A stretch of 64,000 bases of DNA from Epiperipatus broadwayi (GCA_028023455.1 JAQFVV010013082.1:64001-128000); one strand, 5' to 3'. Positions 38,591 to 48,550 are shown, counted from the stretch's first letter. The notes: a model not told the origin generated them from the letters alone. Numbers and translations are program-made.

Positions 38591-38770
38591 ATATCTTTAA
38601 TAGGTAATCTTAAACTATATGTAGACGTAAACAATTTTATATTTTCTATTATAACCTTAGAATAAAAAATAATAATACATTTTTCATATAATTATTATGT
38701 CTTATTTTAGTATGAAGATTGCCTATCTTAATATATATCTGAGTACTTATTGAATATAATGTGTAGGGAT

Positions 38771-38831
38771 GATAATCTGGACCAACTGATGATTGCTGGT
38801 TTAGCATGAAATACGTATATTGGTGATTATT
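38771..38831 (+). ncRNA. Hammerhead ribozyme, type I (copy H1)
   Basis: Core CTGATGA (38786-38792) and GAAA (38808-38811) are intact. Stem II is TGCT/AGCA around GGTTT. Stem III is the palindrome ATACGTAT (38811-38818), suited to pairing in a dimer. The residue before the cleavage point is A at 38819, giving an NUH triplet ATA. Stem I has ACCAA (38781-38785) pairing with TTGGT (38820-38824), a 3-nt bulge TGG, then TAATC pairing with GATTA. All elements of the hammerhead consensus are present. Self-cleavage is predicted, not shown. Confidence 0.75.
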
Positions 38832-39244
38832 TATCTTTTCGACATATATGTGTTCAAGTGTATCAGTGTTATGAGATAGAGTGGAGAGTGGTGGGTGGTG
38901 TGAAAGACTGTTCTCATATACCCTATATATTACATATATAGACACAGGTATGTATTAAGTCTGTGTTTCAGTTATTACATAGTAGAGATATCTGCCCATC
39001 CCTTGTATATGTATTAAATGGATTATGTCCTGTACATGAGGGGTCAGATTGACCTTAGGTCAACATGGGTGTGACAAGAATCTCGGGCTCAGGGTGGCCT
39101 TTGAGTGTTCCATCATCAGATTTTCAATTGGATGGACGGTTGAAGAGTTGGAGTGTGAAGTAGATTGAAACCTGTCCATTAAAGTATGAAGATTGGCTAT
39201 CTTAATTGTATATCTGAGCACTTATAGCATCGATGTGTAGAGAT

Positions 39245-39303
39245 GGTAATCTGGACCTGATGATTGCTGGTTTAGCATGAAATACGTATATTGGTGATTA
39301 TTT
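39245..39303 (+). ncRNA. Hammerhead ribozyme copy H2 (stem I damaged)
   Basis: Core CTGATGA (39257-39263), stem II, GAAA and the ATACGTAT stem III are identical to H1. Three bases of the proximal stem I strand are deleted (GGACCTGATGA against GGACCAACTGATGA), so the helix next to the core cannot form as in H1. Confidence 0.6.
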
Positions 39304-39583
39304 ATCTTTTCGTCATATATGTGTTCAAGTGTATCAGTGTTATGAGATAGAGTGGAGAGTGGCGAGTGGTGTGAAAGTCTGTGCTCATATACCCTATATA
39401 TTACATATATTGATACAGGTATGTAATAAGCCTGTATTTCAGTTATTAAATTCTAAACAAATTATATTTCTAAAGAGCATTTTTTTAAATGAAATATAAT
39501 AATGTAAACATGTTGAAATGATTATAATATATTTCATTTTAATATTTCTATTAAAATCATTTCCAATACTTCTACCAATATAG

Positions 39584-39690
39584 TTTTTTTTTTTCTCATA
39601 TGTCATAGCATCAGCCGGGAAGCGAACCCGCTAACCCGGGACAACTGCTTGTAAAGCGGCCGTCGCTGTCCTCTCGACTATCAATGCTTG
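39584..39690 (-). mobile_element. tRNA-derived SINE, family A, copy 4
   Basis: Minus strand: GATAGTCGAGAGGACAGCG (A-box region), GGGTTCGCTTCCCGG (B-box region), tail GATGCTATGACATATGA. A 16-bp target duplication with one mismatch (ACTTCTACCAATATAG at 39568-39583, ACTTCTACCCATATAG at 39691-39706) bounds it. Confidence 0.85.
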
Positions 39691-39706
39691 ACTTCTACCC
39701 ATATAG

Positions 39707-41149
39707 TTATCTTAAAGAATTTGCCATTCACATATGTGTGTATGGGTCATGGTTTGTTTTCGTGACAGTCAATAATTTACATATATAGAATTATTTTTTT
39801 TTTTATTATTTGCGTGTTTTCACCTTTTTTTCTTATAAACTGCAAATATATATATTTTTAAAACTTTTGGAACCTAACCCTGTTTTTGTTTTATTAGTTT
39901 TTTTTTTTGTTTTGTATAACACGAATTCCCATAACAAGGCATTTTTAAAGAACCTGTCGATGGTATTATACGGAAGAGGGGGTTACCAGTATTATAAATT
40001 AAAAATAATTCACAGTTTTAGTGTGGTAAAGAGATAGTCTCAGGGTCAAATCGAAGCTCAATTTGTTACCTGTGCTATCAAAACTAATTATTTGATTATT
40101 ATTACTAATTGCAACCATAAATCACTGACTCAAACTTGTTTTATTTTGGCTGTAATTATTTTATTTCTATTTAAATTTTAATGCAGTATTAAATTTAATT
40201 TGCTTCAAGTTGTTTTACTTGCCGCTCCAAGTTTTGGAATGCATACTGAGAAATGCATGCCCCCCCCCCCCCATGTTTTGCTTATTATTTACAAGCCAAA
40301 ATCTTTTGTAAATTCGAGTATTCTCTATAAATATGAACATCCGAATTTTTAAATATATTTTACAAGTTTATCTTATATATATATATTATTGTTATATATC
40401 ATTTGAAAGCTTAAAAAAAGTTTATAAACTATATAATTGCTCTGCTGGTCAGGTATATTCTTTTTTAAATTAAGAACATTTTTATTAAATAAAAACTCGA
40501 TTTTTGTATTAAAATTAATAGATTTTACTAATTAATAGGAATTCTTTAAAAATATTTTTTATTACAATTTGTGAGTTGCACGCGCTATTAAAAATAAGAA
40601 AGAAAAAATCCAACTATTCAGGAATTCGCAGCAACCTCACCGACCTCTGTAATTCTAATTGTCCTGATTAACAATTTGGCATGTTAGAGTACATGGCAAT
40701 GTAAAATAAAGCCAATTTCTCGTGATTATTTAAAAGGAATACTGCCCTCATTCTTTGCTGTTTCTTTTTTCTTATATACTCTACAGCGACTATTTGAATA
40801 AACTAATAGTTCAGTCTTTAGTTTTATAATTAATTTTTATTTCAATTTTTGTTTGTTCATTTTAGAAAAGATCAACAGAGATGATTATTAAAAATAACAT
40901 TCGTAATGATTGATTATAAATGGAAAAAGCAAAAAGAAAATAATTAAAAATCGTAAAAGAAACGTTTTCGCCTCTTTTGTAAACATTACTCAATATATAA
41001 TATTTGAATTAAAAAGTATTTCATCAAATATCTACAGAAATTGTTTAAGACATATATATTGAAATGAGTTTTTCATTTTGCTTCAATTGTGAATCCATAA
41101 ATAACCACAAAATTAACGTGGGCACCGAATCTTCATAATACATTTTAAA
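39707..41149. other. AT-rich DNA, nothing recognised
   Basis: Homopolymer runs and a C-run near 40261; no gene, RNA or repeat supported. Confidence 0.35.
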
Positions 41150-41261
41150 AATAAAAGCGGTAAATAGAGGGGTTTAAACTTAGGATTTTCACTCTATATT
41201 CAACCTTCACTCCATCTCAAACAACCAATATATATGATCACACAAGAGAAAAGGATAAATG

Positions 41262-41325
41262 ATTCCCAATAAATGTATTTTGTGTAGAACCGGCGTTTAT
41301 CAGTTGGGCCAGATCATAATCTCCC
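41262..41325 (-). ncRNA. Hammerhead copy H3 (core mutated)
   Basis: On the minus strand the core reads CTGATAA (41297-41303), with the essential G changed to A, and the GAAA block reads CAAAA. Stem I is kept as CCCAA/TTGGG, a compensated change from ACCAA/TTGGT in H1. Stem I is conserved as structure; the copy is probably inactive. Confidence 0.5.
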
Positions 41326-41750
41326 ACACATATATACAATCAGTGCTGGGCTTATATTAAGATAGCAGTTCCTTAAACTTTAATGGACAGGTCTCAATCT
41401 TCACCCTTCCAACAATACAAACATCCATTTCGTTGAAAAACCAATGATGGAATGCTCAAAGCCCTTGGTGTATTTGATATTGTAGTCATACCCACGTAGA
41501 CTATACTTCAATCTAACCCTTCATATTATTGGACCGTTACATATCCATTTATATTAATGGATGAGGGATGGATTGGACTTATATTATAATGTAACCATTT
41601 CCAATGCAATATAAAATTAACTTGTTTATTCAGTATACTGAATGTTTACTATAGAAATAGAGGGATTTGAACTTAAAAATTTTCAGTCTATATTCAACCC
41701 CTACTTCATCTCAACTGCTACACATGACCACACACATGTGAAAAAAAAAA

Positions 41751-41815
41751 GATTCCCAATATATGTATTTTGTGAAGAACCAGCACTCATCAGTTGGTTC
41801 AGATCATAATCTCCC
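41751..41815 (-). ncRNA. Hammerhead copy H4 (GAAA block altered)
   Basis: Core CTGATGA (41787-41793) is intact, stem II begins GTG/CAC, but the GAAA block reads AAAA. Stem I is ACCAA against TTGGG, leaving one mismatch. Confidence 0.5.
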
Positions 41816-41903
41816 ACATACATATATATATATAGAGAGAGAGAGAAAGAGAGAGAGAGAGCTTGCAAAATAAGCTCTTAACAAGCTTTGCAAAATATCT
41901 CCA

Positions 41904-41943
41904 ACCCCAGACCGGTTTCTGCTACTGGAGTCATCAGTGAGGT
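41904..41943 (-). ncRNA. Second hammerhead-type motif with palindromic stem III
   Basis: Minus strand: CTGATGA (41931-41937), an 11-nt stem II region CTCCAGTAGCA, GAAAC (41915-41919), the palindrome ACCGGT (stem III), and C at the cleavage position (complement of 41910). Stem I is six pairs: ACCTCA (41938-41943) with TGGGGT (41904-41909), including one G-U. Core, stem I and stem III fit a dimer-type hammerhead. Stem II is weak in this copy. The flanks read TATTTTGC in both directions, like the Penelope ends nearby. Confidence 0.5.
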
Positions 41944-42448
41944 GTTTATTTTGCGAGCTCTATATATAACATTTGTAAATACAAGCTTATTAAATTAGGT
42001 CATTTGACATCTGATTTGATTTTTTGTAATATATATATATATATATACAGTCATATTAAGATAGCAATTCCATAAACTTTAATGGACAAGCTTCAATCTT
42101 CTCACTCTTTTCCCTTTTATTAATATAAATGGATTTATAATGGTCTGATAATATGAGAAATTAATCTTGATATAATGTCTATATGGGTATGACTACAATA
42201 GTAAACTCACCATAAGGCTGTGAGCATCCCATCATTAGTTTTTCAATAAAATAGACAGTTTAATTGTTGAAAGGGTAAGAATTTTTGAAGCCTGTCCATT
42301 AAAGTTTAAGGAATTGTTATCTTAATATAAACCAAGCACTGATTGTATATATATATATATGTTAAAACGAAGATTTGCACGAGTTAAATATATAAAATAC
42401 ATATTTTGCAGGTTCATCCGTGTTAAAAACTTTTAATATTAATATACT

Positions 42449-42484
42449 GACGTTTCGACTTGGTCACAAAAGCCATCCACAGAG
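42449..42484 (-). ncRNA. Penelope 3'-end hammerhead-like motif, minus copy
   Basis: Minus strand: CTGTGGATGGCTTTTGTGAC, then CAAGTC, GAAAC and GTC. GGCTT can pair with AAGTC as stem II and ACGT is a palindromic stem III, as in PLE hammerheads. The core CTGATGA is changed to CTGTGGA plus one base, so it is probably inactive. The RT ORF stops inside this motif. Confidence 0.4.
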
Positions 42485-44509
42485 GTAAAAAAGGTAGAAA
42501 GATGGTTGTAGAGGCGCTACAATCACTGATTTGAATAAAATGTTAAAATTCCACCAATAGCAAAAAATGTTAAATTTAGGAATGTTTTTTTTAAAAAAAT
42601 CTTTCCAAATAGGAGGAAGTTTACATGTATCATCTCGCTTATTGATACAATCTGGCCTTTTAAGTATCTCAATGGCTTCTCTAATTTTGCATTGGTAGAG
42701 ATTATCACATCTGGATATGATCCTGGTACTAGAAAAATCAATTTTATGACCTGAATCTATAGTATGGAGTGAGAGTGCTGATGATGATGAGTGTTGTTTA
42801 ACTGCATTAGCATGCTCATCTCTCCTAACACTGATGCAACGATTACTCATACCTATGTAAGAAGCTTTACAATTTTTACATGAGATTTGATAGACACCAT
42901 GAGATTCAAGAGGGATTGAATCCTTAGGCTTGGTTATTATATTGCTGATCTTTTGATGAGCAGAAAATGCTGTATCTATATTATAGCATTTTAATATACA
43001 TCCGATACTGTCTGTAGTTCCTTTTACATATGGAACACAAATCCTAATAGCTGATTTATCATCTTTTTGTTTCCTATTTTGTCTATTTTGGGCTTGAAAT
43101 AAGGCTTTTTTTATAAATTTGTAATTATAACTATTTGCTAATAAAACACTATTAATATGATTTATTTCTTCTTTCAGATGTGTCTCATCTGAAAGGTTAA
43201 TTGCTCTATTTAAAAGAGTTTTGGCTACAGAAACTATCTGAGTTGGGTGATGATGAGAATGGAAATGCAAATATCTGTCTGTGTGTGTATCCTTTCTGTA
43301 AATAGAAAAAGATAAACTATTTGGTGTTCTGGTGACTAGAACATCAAGAAAAGGGAGTTTTCCATCAGACTCTGTCTCCATTGTAAATTTAATATGAGGA
43401 TGCATATTATTTAAATGTAAGAAAAAATCATCTAATTTATTTTTTCCATGTTGCCATATGACAAAAGTGTCATCTATGTATCTGAGCCAAATGAGAGGTT
43501 TTAAAGATGATGATTCTAAAGCACGAGTTTCTATATATTCCATGAATAAATCAGCTATTACTCCTGAGATAGGTGAGCCCATAGGAGTACCAAAAACTTG
43601 TCTGTAATGCTGTCCATTGTATACAAAATATGTATTTAAGAGACAATGTTTAATTAAAGCAATAATATGGTCTGGTAAATTGCAACGTTGTGAGATTATA
43701 TTTAAAGCTTCATCAATTGGAATGTTTGTAAACAAAGACACGACATCAAAACTGACCAGAATGTCATTAGCATTAATTTTTAAACTTTTTAAAACAGAAA
43801 TAAAATGAAGAGAGTTTTTAATATATGATTTAATAGATGGGATTGTAGGTTTAATGAAATCCGATAAGTATCTGGCTAAAATATGAGTTGGAGAACCTAT
43901 TGCACTTACTATTGGACGAAGGGGGGTATCTGGTTTGTGAATTTTTGGAAGTCCATAAAATTTTGGACAGACACAAGATTTTTCACGAGGGATTATTTTA
44001 TTTTTTATCTCTGTTTCAATAGGTGATTTATTAATAATAGCTTTTGTTGTTTTTTCCAAATACGTAGTATGATCTCTTTTTGATAGTTTATAAGTTTTAT
44101 CATTAAGCAGATCTAAAATTTTATTATGGTAAATGTCACGATCCATTACGACTGTGGCATTACCTTTATCAGCTGGAAGTACAACAATTGATTTGTCCGA
44201 TTTTATATTATTTAATGCTTGTCTTTCTGTCTTTGAAATATTATTTTTAGGAAGCTTAGCTTTTTTAAAAATATTACAAATCTCAGCTCTAGCCAAATCA
44301 GCCGATGTAGAATCAATTTTATCGAGAGCTGATTCAACATTACAAACAATTTTCTCAAAAGGTATCCGGGAAGGTGTTAAAGCAAAATTGAAACCTTTTT
44401 CTAAAACCGAAATTTCATCTGTAGAGAGGGCTTTCCTAGATAAATTATAAACGGTTTTTTGATTTGGATACATAATGTTTGGGGATTGTGTTCTAATTAG
44501 CATTTGCAA
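42464..44509 (-). CDS. Penelope-like reverse transcriptase / GIY-YIG endonuclease, left copy
   Basis: The 681-codon open frame covers both enzymatic parts. Reverse transcriptase signatures in order: ADKGN (residues 113-117), KIHKP (189-193), motif A FDVVSLFTNIP (254-264), motif B GTPMGSP (307-313), catalytic YIDD (344-347) and GKLPFLD (383-389). A GIY-YIG nuclease follows: GVY (538-540), YIG (551-553), conserved Arg at 562-563 and Glu near 611. C544, C547, H582 and H588 fit the CCHH zinc finger of PLE nucleases. Such a protein nicks DNA and primes reverse transcription at the nick. The first codon given is TTG; the frame opens upstream to about 44594, where stops occur, and the N-terminal extension is probably frameshifted into the spacer. 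One extra A in a homopolymer near 42590 shifts the last ~40 residues relative to the other copy. Confidence 0.9.
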   Translation of the reverse strand: MQMLIRTQSPNIMYPNQKTVYNLSRKALSTDEISVLEKGFNFALTPSRIPFEKIVCNVESALDKIDSTSADLARAEICNIFKKAKLPKNNISKTERQALNNIKSDKSIVVLPADKGNATVVMDRDIYHNKILDLLNDKTYKLSKRDHTTYLEKTTKAIINKSPIETEIKNKIIPREKSCVCPKFYGLPKIHKPDTPLRPIVSAIGSPTHILARYLSDFIKPTIPSIKSYIKNSLHFISVLKSLKINANDILVSFDVVSLFTNIPIDEALNIISQRCNLPDHIIALIKHCLLNTYFVYNGQHYRQVFGTPMGSPISGVIADLFMEYIETRALESSSLKPLIWLRYIDDTFVIWQHGKNKLDDFFLHLNNMHPHIKFTMETESDGKLPFLDVLVTRTPNSLSFSIYRKDTHTDRYLHFHSHHHPTQIVSVAKTLLNRAINLSDETHLKEEINHINSVLLANSYNYKFIKKALFQAQNRQNRKQKDDKSAIRICVPYVKGTTDSIGCILKCYNIDTAFSAHQKISNIITKPKDSIPLESHGVYQISCKNCKASYIGMSNRCISVRRDEHANAVKQHSSSSALSLHTIDSGHKIDFSSTRIISRCDNLYQCKIREAIEILKRPDCINKRDDTCKLPPIWKDFFKKNIPKFNIFCYWWNFNILFKSVIVAPLQPSFYLFYLCGWLL

Positions 44510-44596
44510 TTTTTTCTTTTGCTTTGCTGTTACAAATTCCGAATCTTTAAACGATCTAAAACTTGCAATACGATCAAAACTAGTCCACAGTTACTA

Positions 44597-44832
44597 AGGA
44601 ATAAACGTAAATGTAGCAATACTTTATCAATTTTGTCTAAATTTTTCTGAGTTTCTTTAATAAAAGAGTTTAAAATAATATTTCTAGTTTTCCTTAGTAA
44701 TAAAATACATCCTTTACTGTGGACTAGTTTTGATCGTATTGCAAGTTTTAGATTGTTTAAAGATTCGGAATTTGTAACAGCAAAGCAAAAGAAAAAATTG
44801 CAAATGCTAATTAGAACACAATCCCCAAACAT
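44597..44832 (-). pseudogene. Likely N-terminal piece of the left Penelope copy
   Basis: The ~120-bp spacer between the two arms reads open on the minus strand as a basic, helix-prone stretch (ILLLRKTRNIILNSFIKETQ, then KNLDKIDKVLLHLRLFLSNC), which continues toward the RT frame but is out of frame with it at about 44600. The part above 44717 is only the antisense of the right arm. I infer that the left copy extends farther 5' than the right one and that the right copy begins at the junction. Confidence 0.4.
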
Positions 44833-46784
44833 TATGTATCCAAATCAAAAAACCGTTTATAATTTATCTAGGAAAGCCCTCTCTACAGATGAAATTTCGG
44901 TTTTAGAAAAAGGTTTCAATTTTGCTTTAACACCTTCCCGGATACCTTTTGAGAAAATTGTTTGTAATGTTGAATCAGCTCTCGATAAAATTGATTCTAC
45001 ATCGGCTGATTTGGCTAGAGCTGAGATTTGTAATATTTTTAAAAAAGCTAAGCTTCCTAAAAATAATATTTCAAAGACAGAAAGACAAGCATTAAATAAT
45101 ATAAAATCGGACAAATCAATTGTTGTACTTCCAGCTGATAAAGGTAATGCCACAGTCGTAATGGATCGTGACATTTACCATAATAAAATTTTAGATCTGC
45201 TTAATGATAAAACTTATAAACTATCAAAAAGAGATCATACTACGTATTTGGAAAAAACAACAAAAGCTATTATTAATAAATCACCTATTGAAACAGAGAT
45301 AAAAAATAAAATAATCCCTCGTGAAAAATCTTGTGTCTGTCCAAAATTTTATGGACTTCCAAAAATTCACAAACCAGATACCCCCCTTCGTCCAATAGTA
45401 AGTGCAATAGGTTCTCCAACTCATATTTTAGCCAGATACTTATCGGATTTCATTAAACCTACAATCCCATCTATTAAATCATATATTAAAAACTCTCTTC
45501 ATTTTATTTCTGTTTTAAAAAGTTTAAAAATTAATGCTAATGACATTCTGGTCAGTTTTGATGTCGTGTCTTTGTTTACAAACATTCCAATTGATGAAGC
45601 TTTAAATATAATCTCACAATGTTGCAATTTACCAGACCATATTATTGCTTTAATTAAACATTGTCTCTTAAATACATATTTTGTATACAATGGACAGCAT
45701 TACAGACAAGTTTTTGGTACTCCTATGGGCTCACCTATCTCAGGAGTAATAGCTGATTTATTCATGGAATATATAGAAACTCGTGCTTTAGAATCATCAT
45801 CTTTAAAACCTCTCATTTGGCTCAGATACATAGATGACACTTTTGTCATATGGCAACATGGAAAAAATAAATTAGATGATTTTTTCTTACATTTAAATAA
45901 TATGCATCCTCATATTAAATTTACAATGGAGACAGAGTCTGATGGAAAACTCCCTTTTCTTGATGTTCTAGTCACCAGAACACCAAATAGTTTATCTTTT
46001 TCTATTTACAGAAAGGATACACACACAGACAGATATTTGCATTTCCATTCTCATCATCACCCAACTCAGATAGTTTCTGTAGCCAAAACTCTTTTAAATA
46101 GAGCAATTAACCTTTCAGATGAGACACATCAGGAAGAAGAAATAAATCATATTAATAGTGTTTTATTAGCAAATAGTTATAATTACAAATTTATAAAAAA
46201 AAGCCCTATTTCAAGCCCAAAATAGACAAAATAGGAAACAAAAAGATGATAAATCAGCTATTAGGATTTGTGTTCCATATGTAAAAGGAACTACAGACAG
46301 TATCGGACGTATATTAAAATGCTATAATATAGATACAGCATTTTCTGCTCATCAAAAGATCAGCAATATAATAACCAAGCCTAAGGATTCAATCCCTCTT
46401 GAATCTCATGGTGTCTATCAAATCTCATGTAAAAATTGTAAAGCTTCTTACATAGGTATGAGTAATCATCGCATCAGTGTTAGGAGAGATGAGCATGCTA
46501 ATGCAGTTAAACAACACTCATCATCATCAGCACTCTCACTCCATACTATAGATTCAGGTCATAAAATTGATTTTTCTAGTACCAGGATCATATCCAGATG
46601 TGATAATCTCTACCAATGCAAAATTAGAGAAGCCATTGAGATACTTAAAAGGCCAGATTGTATCAATAAGCGAGATGATACATGTAAACTTCCTCCTATT
46701 TGGAAAGATTTTTTTAAAAAAACATTCCTAAATTTAACATTTTTTGCTATTGGTGGAATTTTAACATTTTATTCAAATCAGTGA
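44753..46784 (+). pseudogene. Penelope-like RT / GIY-YIG endonuclease, right copy, frameshifted
   Basis: The open frame 44753-46225 encodes the whole RT domain, with YIDD at 45827-45838, and reads nearly the same as the left copy. An A-run of eight instead of seven at about 46194-46202 shifts the frame between RT and nuclease. The nuclease continues in the next frame (open from about 46203; GVY near 46410, YIG near 46455) to the stop at 46784. Substitutions relative to the left copy include Arg/Cys in motif A's downstream stretch and changes beside the YIG motif. The right copy has the shorter A-run at the C-terminal indel, so the two copies carry different single-base lesions. Confidence 0.85.
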
Positions 46785-46823
46785 TTGTAGCGCCTCTACA
46801 ACCATCTTTCTACCTTTTATAAC

Positions 46824-46858
46824 TCTGTGGATGGCTTGTGTGACCAAGTCGAAACGTC
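46824..46858 (+). ncRNA. Penelope 3'-end hammerhead-like motif, plus copy
   Basis: CTGTGGATGGCTTGTGTGAC, then CAAGTC, GAAAC and GTCA. It is the mirror of the motif at 42449-42484, with the same altered core. Confidence 0.4.
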
Positions 46859-46930
46859 AATATATTAATATTAAAAGTTTTTAACACGGATGAACCCGCA
46901 AAATAAGCATTATATATATATGAGCATTTA

Positions 46931-47105
46931 AGATCTGATGTAACTGATGAATGCCGTTTCTGCACAAAATGTGTATATTAGGATTATTTATCCTTTCACA
47001 TGTGTGTGGTCATGTATATTTGTTGTTTGAGATGGAGTGGAGAATGAATAGAGACTGAAATTCCTAAGTTCAAATCCCTCTATTTATTGTAGTATACTAA
47101 ATGAA
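46931..47105 (+). mobile_element. Hammerhead-repeat fragment (copy H5) beside the Penelope pair
   Basis: It is the inverse of the unit at 41640-41815: CTGATGA (46944-46950), then a region TGCACAAAATG where GAAA is lost, then GATTATTTATCC, ACATGTGTGTGGTCATG, GAGATGGAGTGGAGA and AAATCCCTCTATTTATTG. With the minus-strand array at 41150-42345 it brackets the Penelope pair symmetrically. Confidence 0.6.
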
Positions 47106-47838
47106 TAGATTAAATAAAAGAGAGTTAAATCATTTAATTCTACTTATGACAAATGGCACTGTAGTAGATCTTCTCTCTCCTTGTATCAAATGTATTTAGT
47201 TAGCCTTTCCAAAGATGCATGAAAACATGTCTAATAACAAACTCTGTTGGATCTTGGAAAATATGTTTGCTTTGCAATACATCATAAAAAAAAAGCAGAA
47301 TATATTTAGATCACTTAACGATAAAAGTTTTCAATGAATATCTTACTTTTCAGTGAGTTTTTGTGCTAGAAAAGTGTTTAAAACAGGTGACATTTCAGCT
47401 GTAAATGGCGATAGATATTAACAGCAGTCAATATATCAAGAAAGGAAATAACTTAGAAGAAATAAGCATAACTTTTTTTTAACCAAAGTTTATACAGTAG
47501 TTCATTGTGGTAATTTTCACTATATAAATATGTAAAAATAGACAAGCTGTATTTATCACTTTTGTAAATATGGATGTCTCCAGAACTTTATCCTAAAGCA
47601 AAATATTAATTATTTATGAGTACTTAAAATCTATTCTTTCTACCCAAAAAATATAAGACCTGAAACAACTTATTCAGTTACAATCATTTATTGACAGATG
47701 TTTTTGTTTTAAAGGTAATTTCTGGTATATAATAGCTAGGGAAAAAATTACAGGTAAAAATAATTATTTAAAAAAAAATCATGTTTTATGATAATGTTTG
47801 AATTGTGTTCTGGAAGTTAATTTATGTTTTAATATTAA
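47106..47838. other. AT-rich DNA, nothing recognised
   Basis: No supported gene or repeat. Confidence 0.35.
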
Positions 47839-47860
47839 GTTTCTATGTGGTCATCATCAG
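47839..47860 (-). ncRNA. Hammerhead-like motif, weak
   Basis: Minus strand: CTGATGA (47854-47860), TGACCACATA, GAAAC (47839-47843). Spacing fits, but stem II and stem III are poor. Possibly a relic of the same family as 48519. Confidence 0.25.
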
Positions 47861-48518
47861 TTTGTGAGGACAATGTCTCATCGCTGCAACCACATCAATC
47901 TTTTTATTTACGCTTGACTGCTATTTGTAAATCAATGACATTCGGTAACAACAAATAGAAAACTACTATTTTTTATGATTATTTATATACTTATAATTAT
48001 TTTTCACAATATATTAACTAATAATTTGGTTAGATTTAGATTTTTATTAATAAATATTTAATTTTAGAATAAGGAAAGATAACACATCAGCATTTTTACT
48101 CCTAAGACAGTAGAAATCAATAGTGACTACATGTTGTAATTCATTGGAAAATAATTATTTTGTTTTGTTATAGGCAATTTTTGGAAATTTTTTTTACATT
48201 TTTTTTTTTACAATTATGATAATCCAATCTTTAGAAACTTAAATAAAAATAATTCTGCTTATTTTACTTCAATATTGTTATAAATAAAAATGTAACAGAT
48301 AAATAAGAACAAGCAAAATTTTATTCAATCTAATAAATAAGAAAATCTGAAAACTAAAAGTTAAACAATACTTGTTTCTTGGGTCATTGAATTCTTGAAT
48401 CTGTTCTGTGAACTGTTCATCAAAATATCATAATCTAAATTACTGTCTTACTTCACTGAAAGGTATACCATTTTCCACTTTCTTAAACAATTCAACAATT
48501 ATATCAAAACATTATTTT

Positions 48519-48550
48519 TACAGTTTCGGCTGTCCTACAGTCATCATCAG
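48519..48550 (-). ncRNA. Hammerhead-like core motif
   Basis: Minus strand: CTGATGA (48544-48550), GACTGT/ACAGCC stem II (five of six pairs), GAAAC (48523-48527), then TGTAA. It is the same family as 4237 and 6675. Stem I is not evident. Confidence 0.4.

Larger units (their letters stand above)
38709..39455 (+). mobile_element. Tandem dimer of the hammerhead repeat (about 474-bp unit)
   Basis: The phrase AGTATGAAGATTG starts two copies at 38709 and 39183. The first about 265 bp of each (through CCTATATATTACATATAT and CAGTTATTA) are about 90% identical, so the spacing is 474 bp. The linking part (38975-39183) contains TGGACGGTTGAAGAG and CCTGTCCATTAAAG, shared in inverse with 41340-41480. Each copy carries a hammerhead core. 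No ORF is present. A tandem non-coding repeat with one ribozyme per unit is the known architecture of metazoan retrozymes; it could also be the pseudo-LTR of a Penelope-like element. Confidence 0.75.
41150..42345 (-). mobile_element. Hammerhead-repeat array, minus-strand dimer plus inverted partial unit
   Basis: Two units in the minus orientation start with AATAGAGGGRTTTRAACTTA at 41164 and 41647, 483 bp apart, each with a hammerhead region (41262-41325, 41751-41815). The segment TATATACAATCAGTGCT, AAGATAGCAGTTCC and TTAATGGACAGG (41330-41520) recurs directly at about 42050 and inverted at 42187-42345, so the block is bounded by inverted partial units. A purine microsatellite (GAGA, 41836-41861) and a different hammerhead-like motif (41904-41943) lie inside. 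The array abuts the Penelope-like pair starting at 42410. Confidence 0.65.
42410..46905. mobile_element. Head-to-head pair of Penelope-like elements
   Basis: Two copies of one PLE face away from each other. Left arm 42410-44596 (coding on minus) and right arm 44717-46905 (coding on plus) are about 2.2 kb each and around 99% identical; differences are scattered single bases and two homopolymer indels. Both outer ends read TATTTTGC, then RGGTTCATCCGTG (left, plus strand). The ~120-bp spacer (44597-44716) is unique. PLEs encode a telomerase-related reverse transcriptase plus a GIY-YIG nuclease and often insert in partial tandem or inverted pairs. No target duplication was recognised outside the arms. 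Confidence 0.9.

Noticed and set aside
44133-44450. 105-codon ORF inside the left Penelope arm, and its mirror at 44857-45174
   Set aside because: Antisense shadows of the Penelope RT frame; they appear identically in both arms for that reason.
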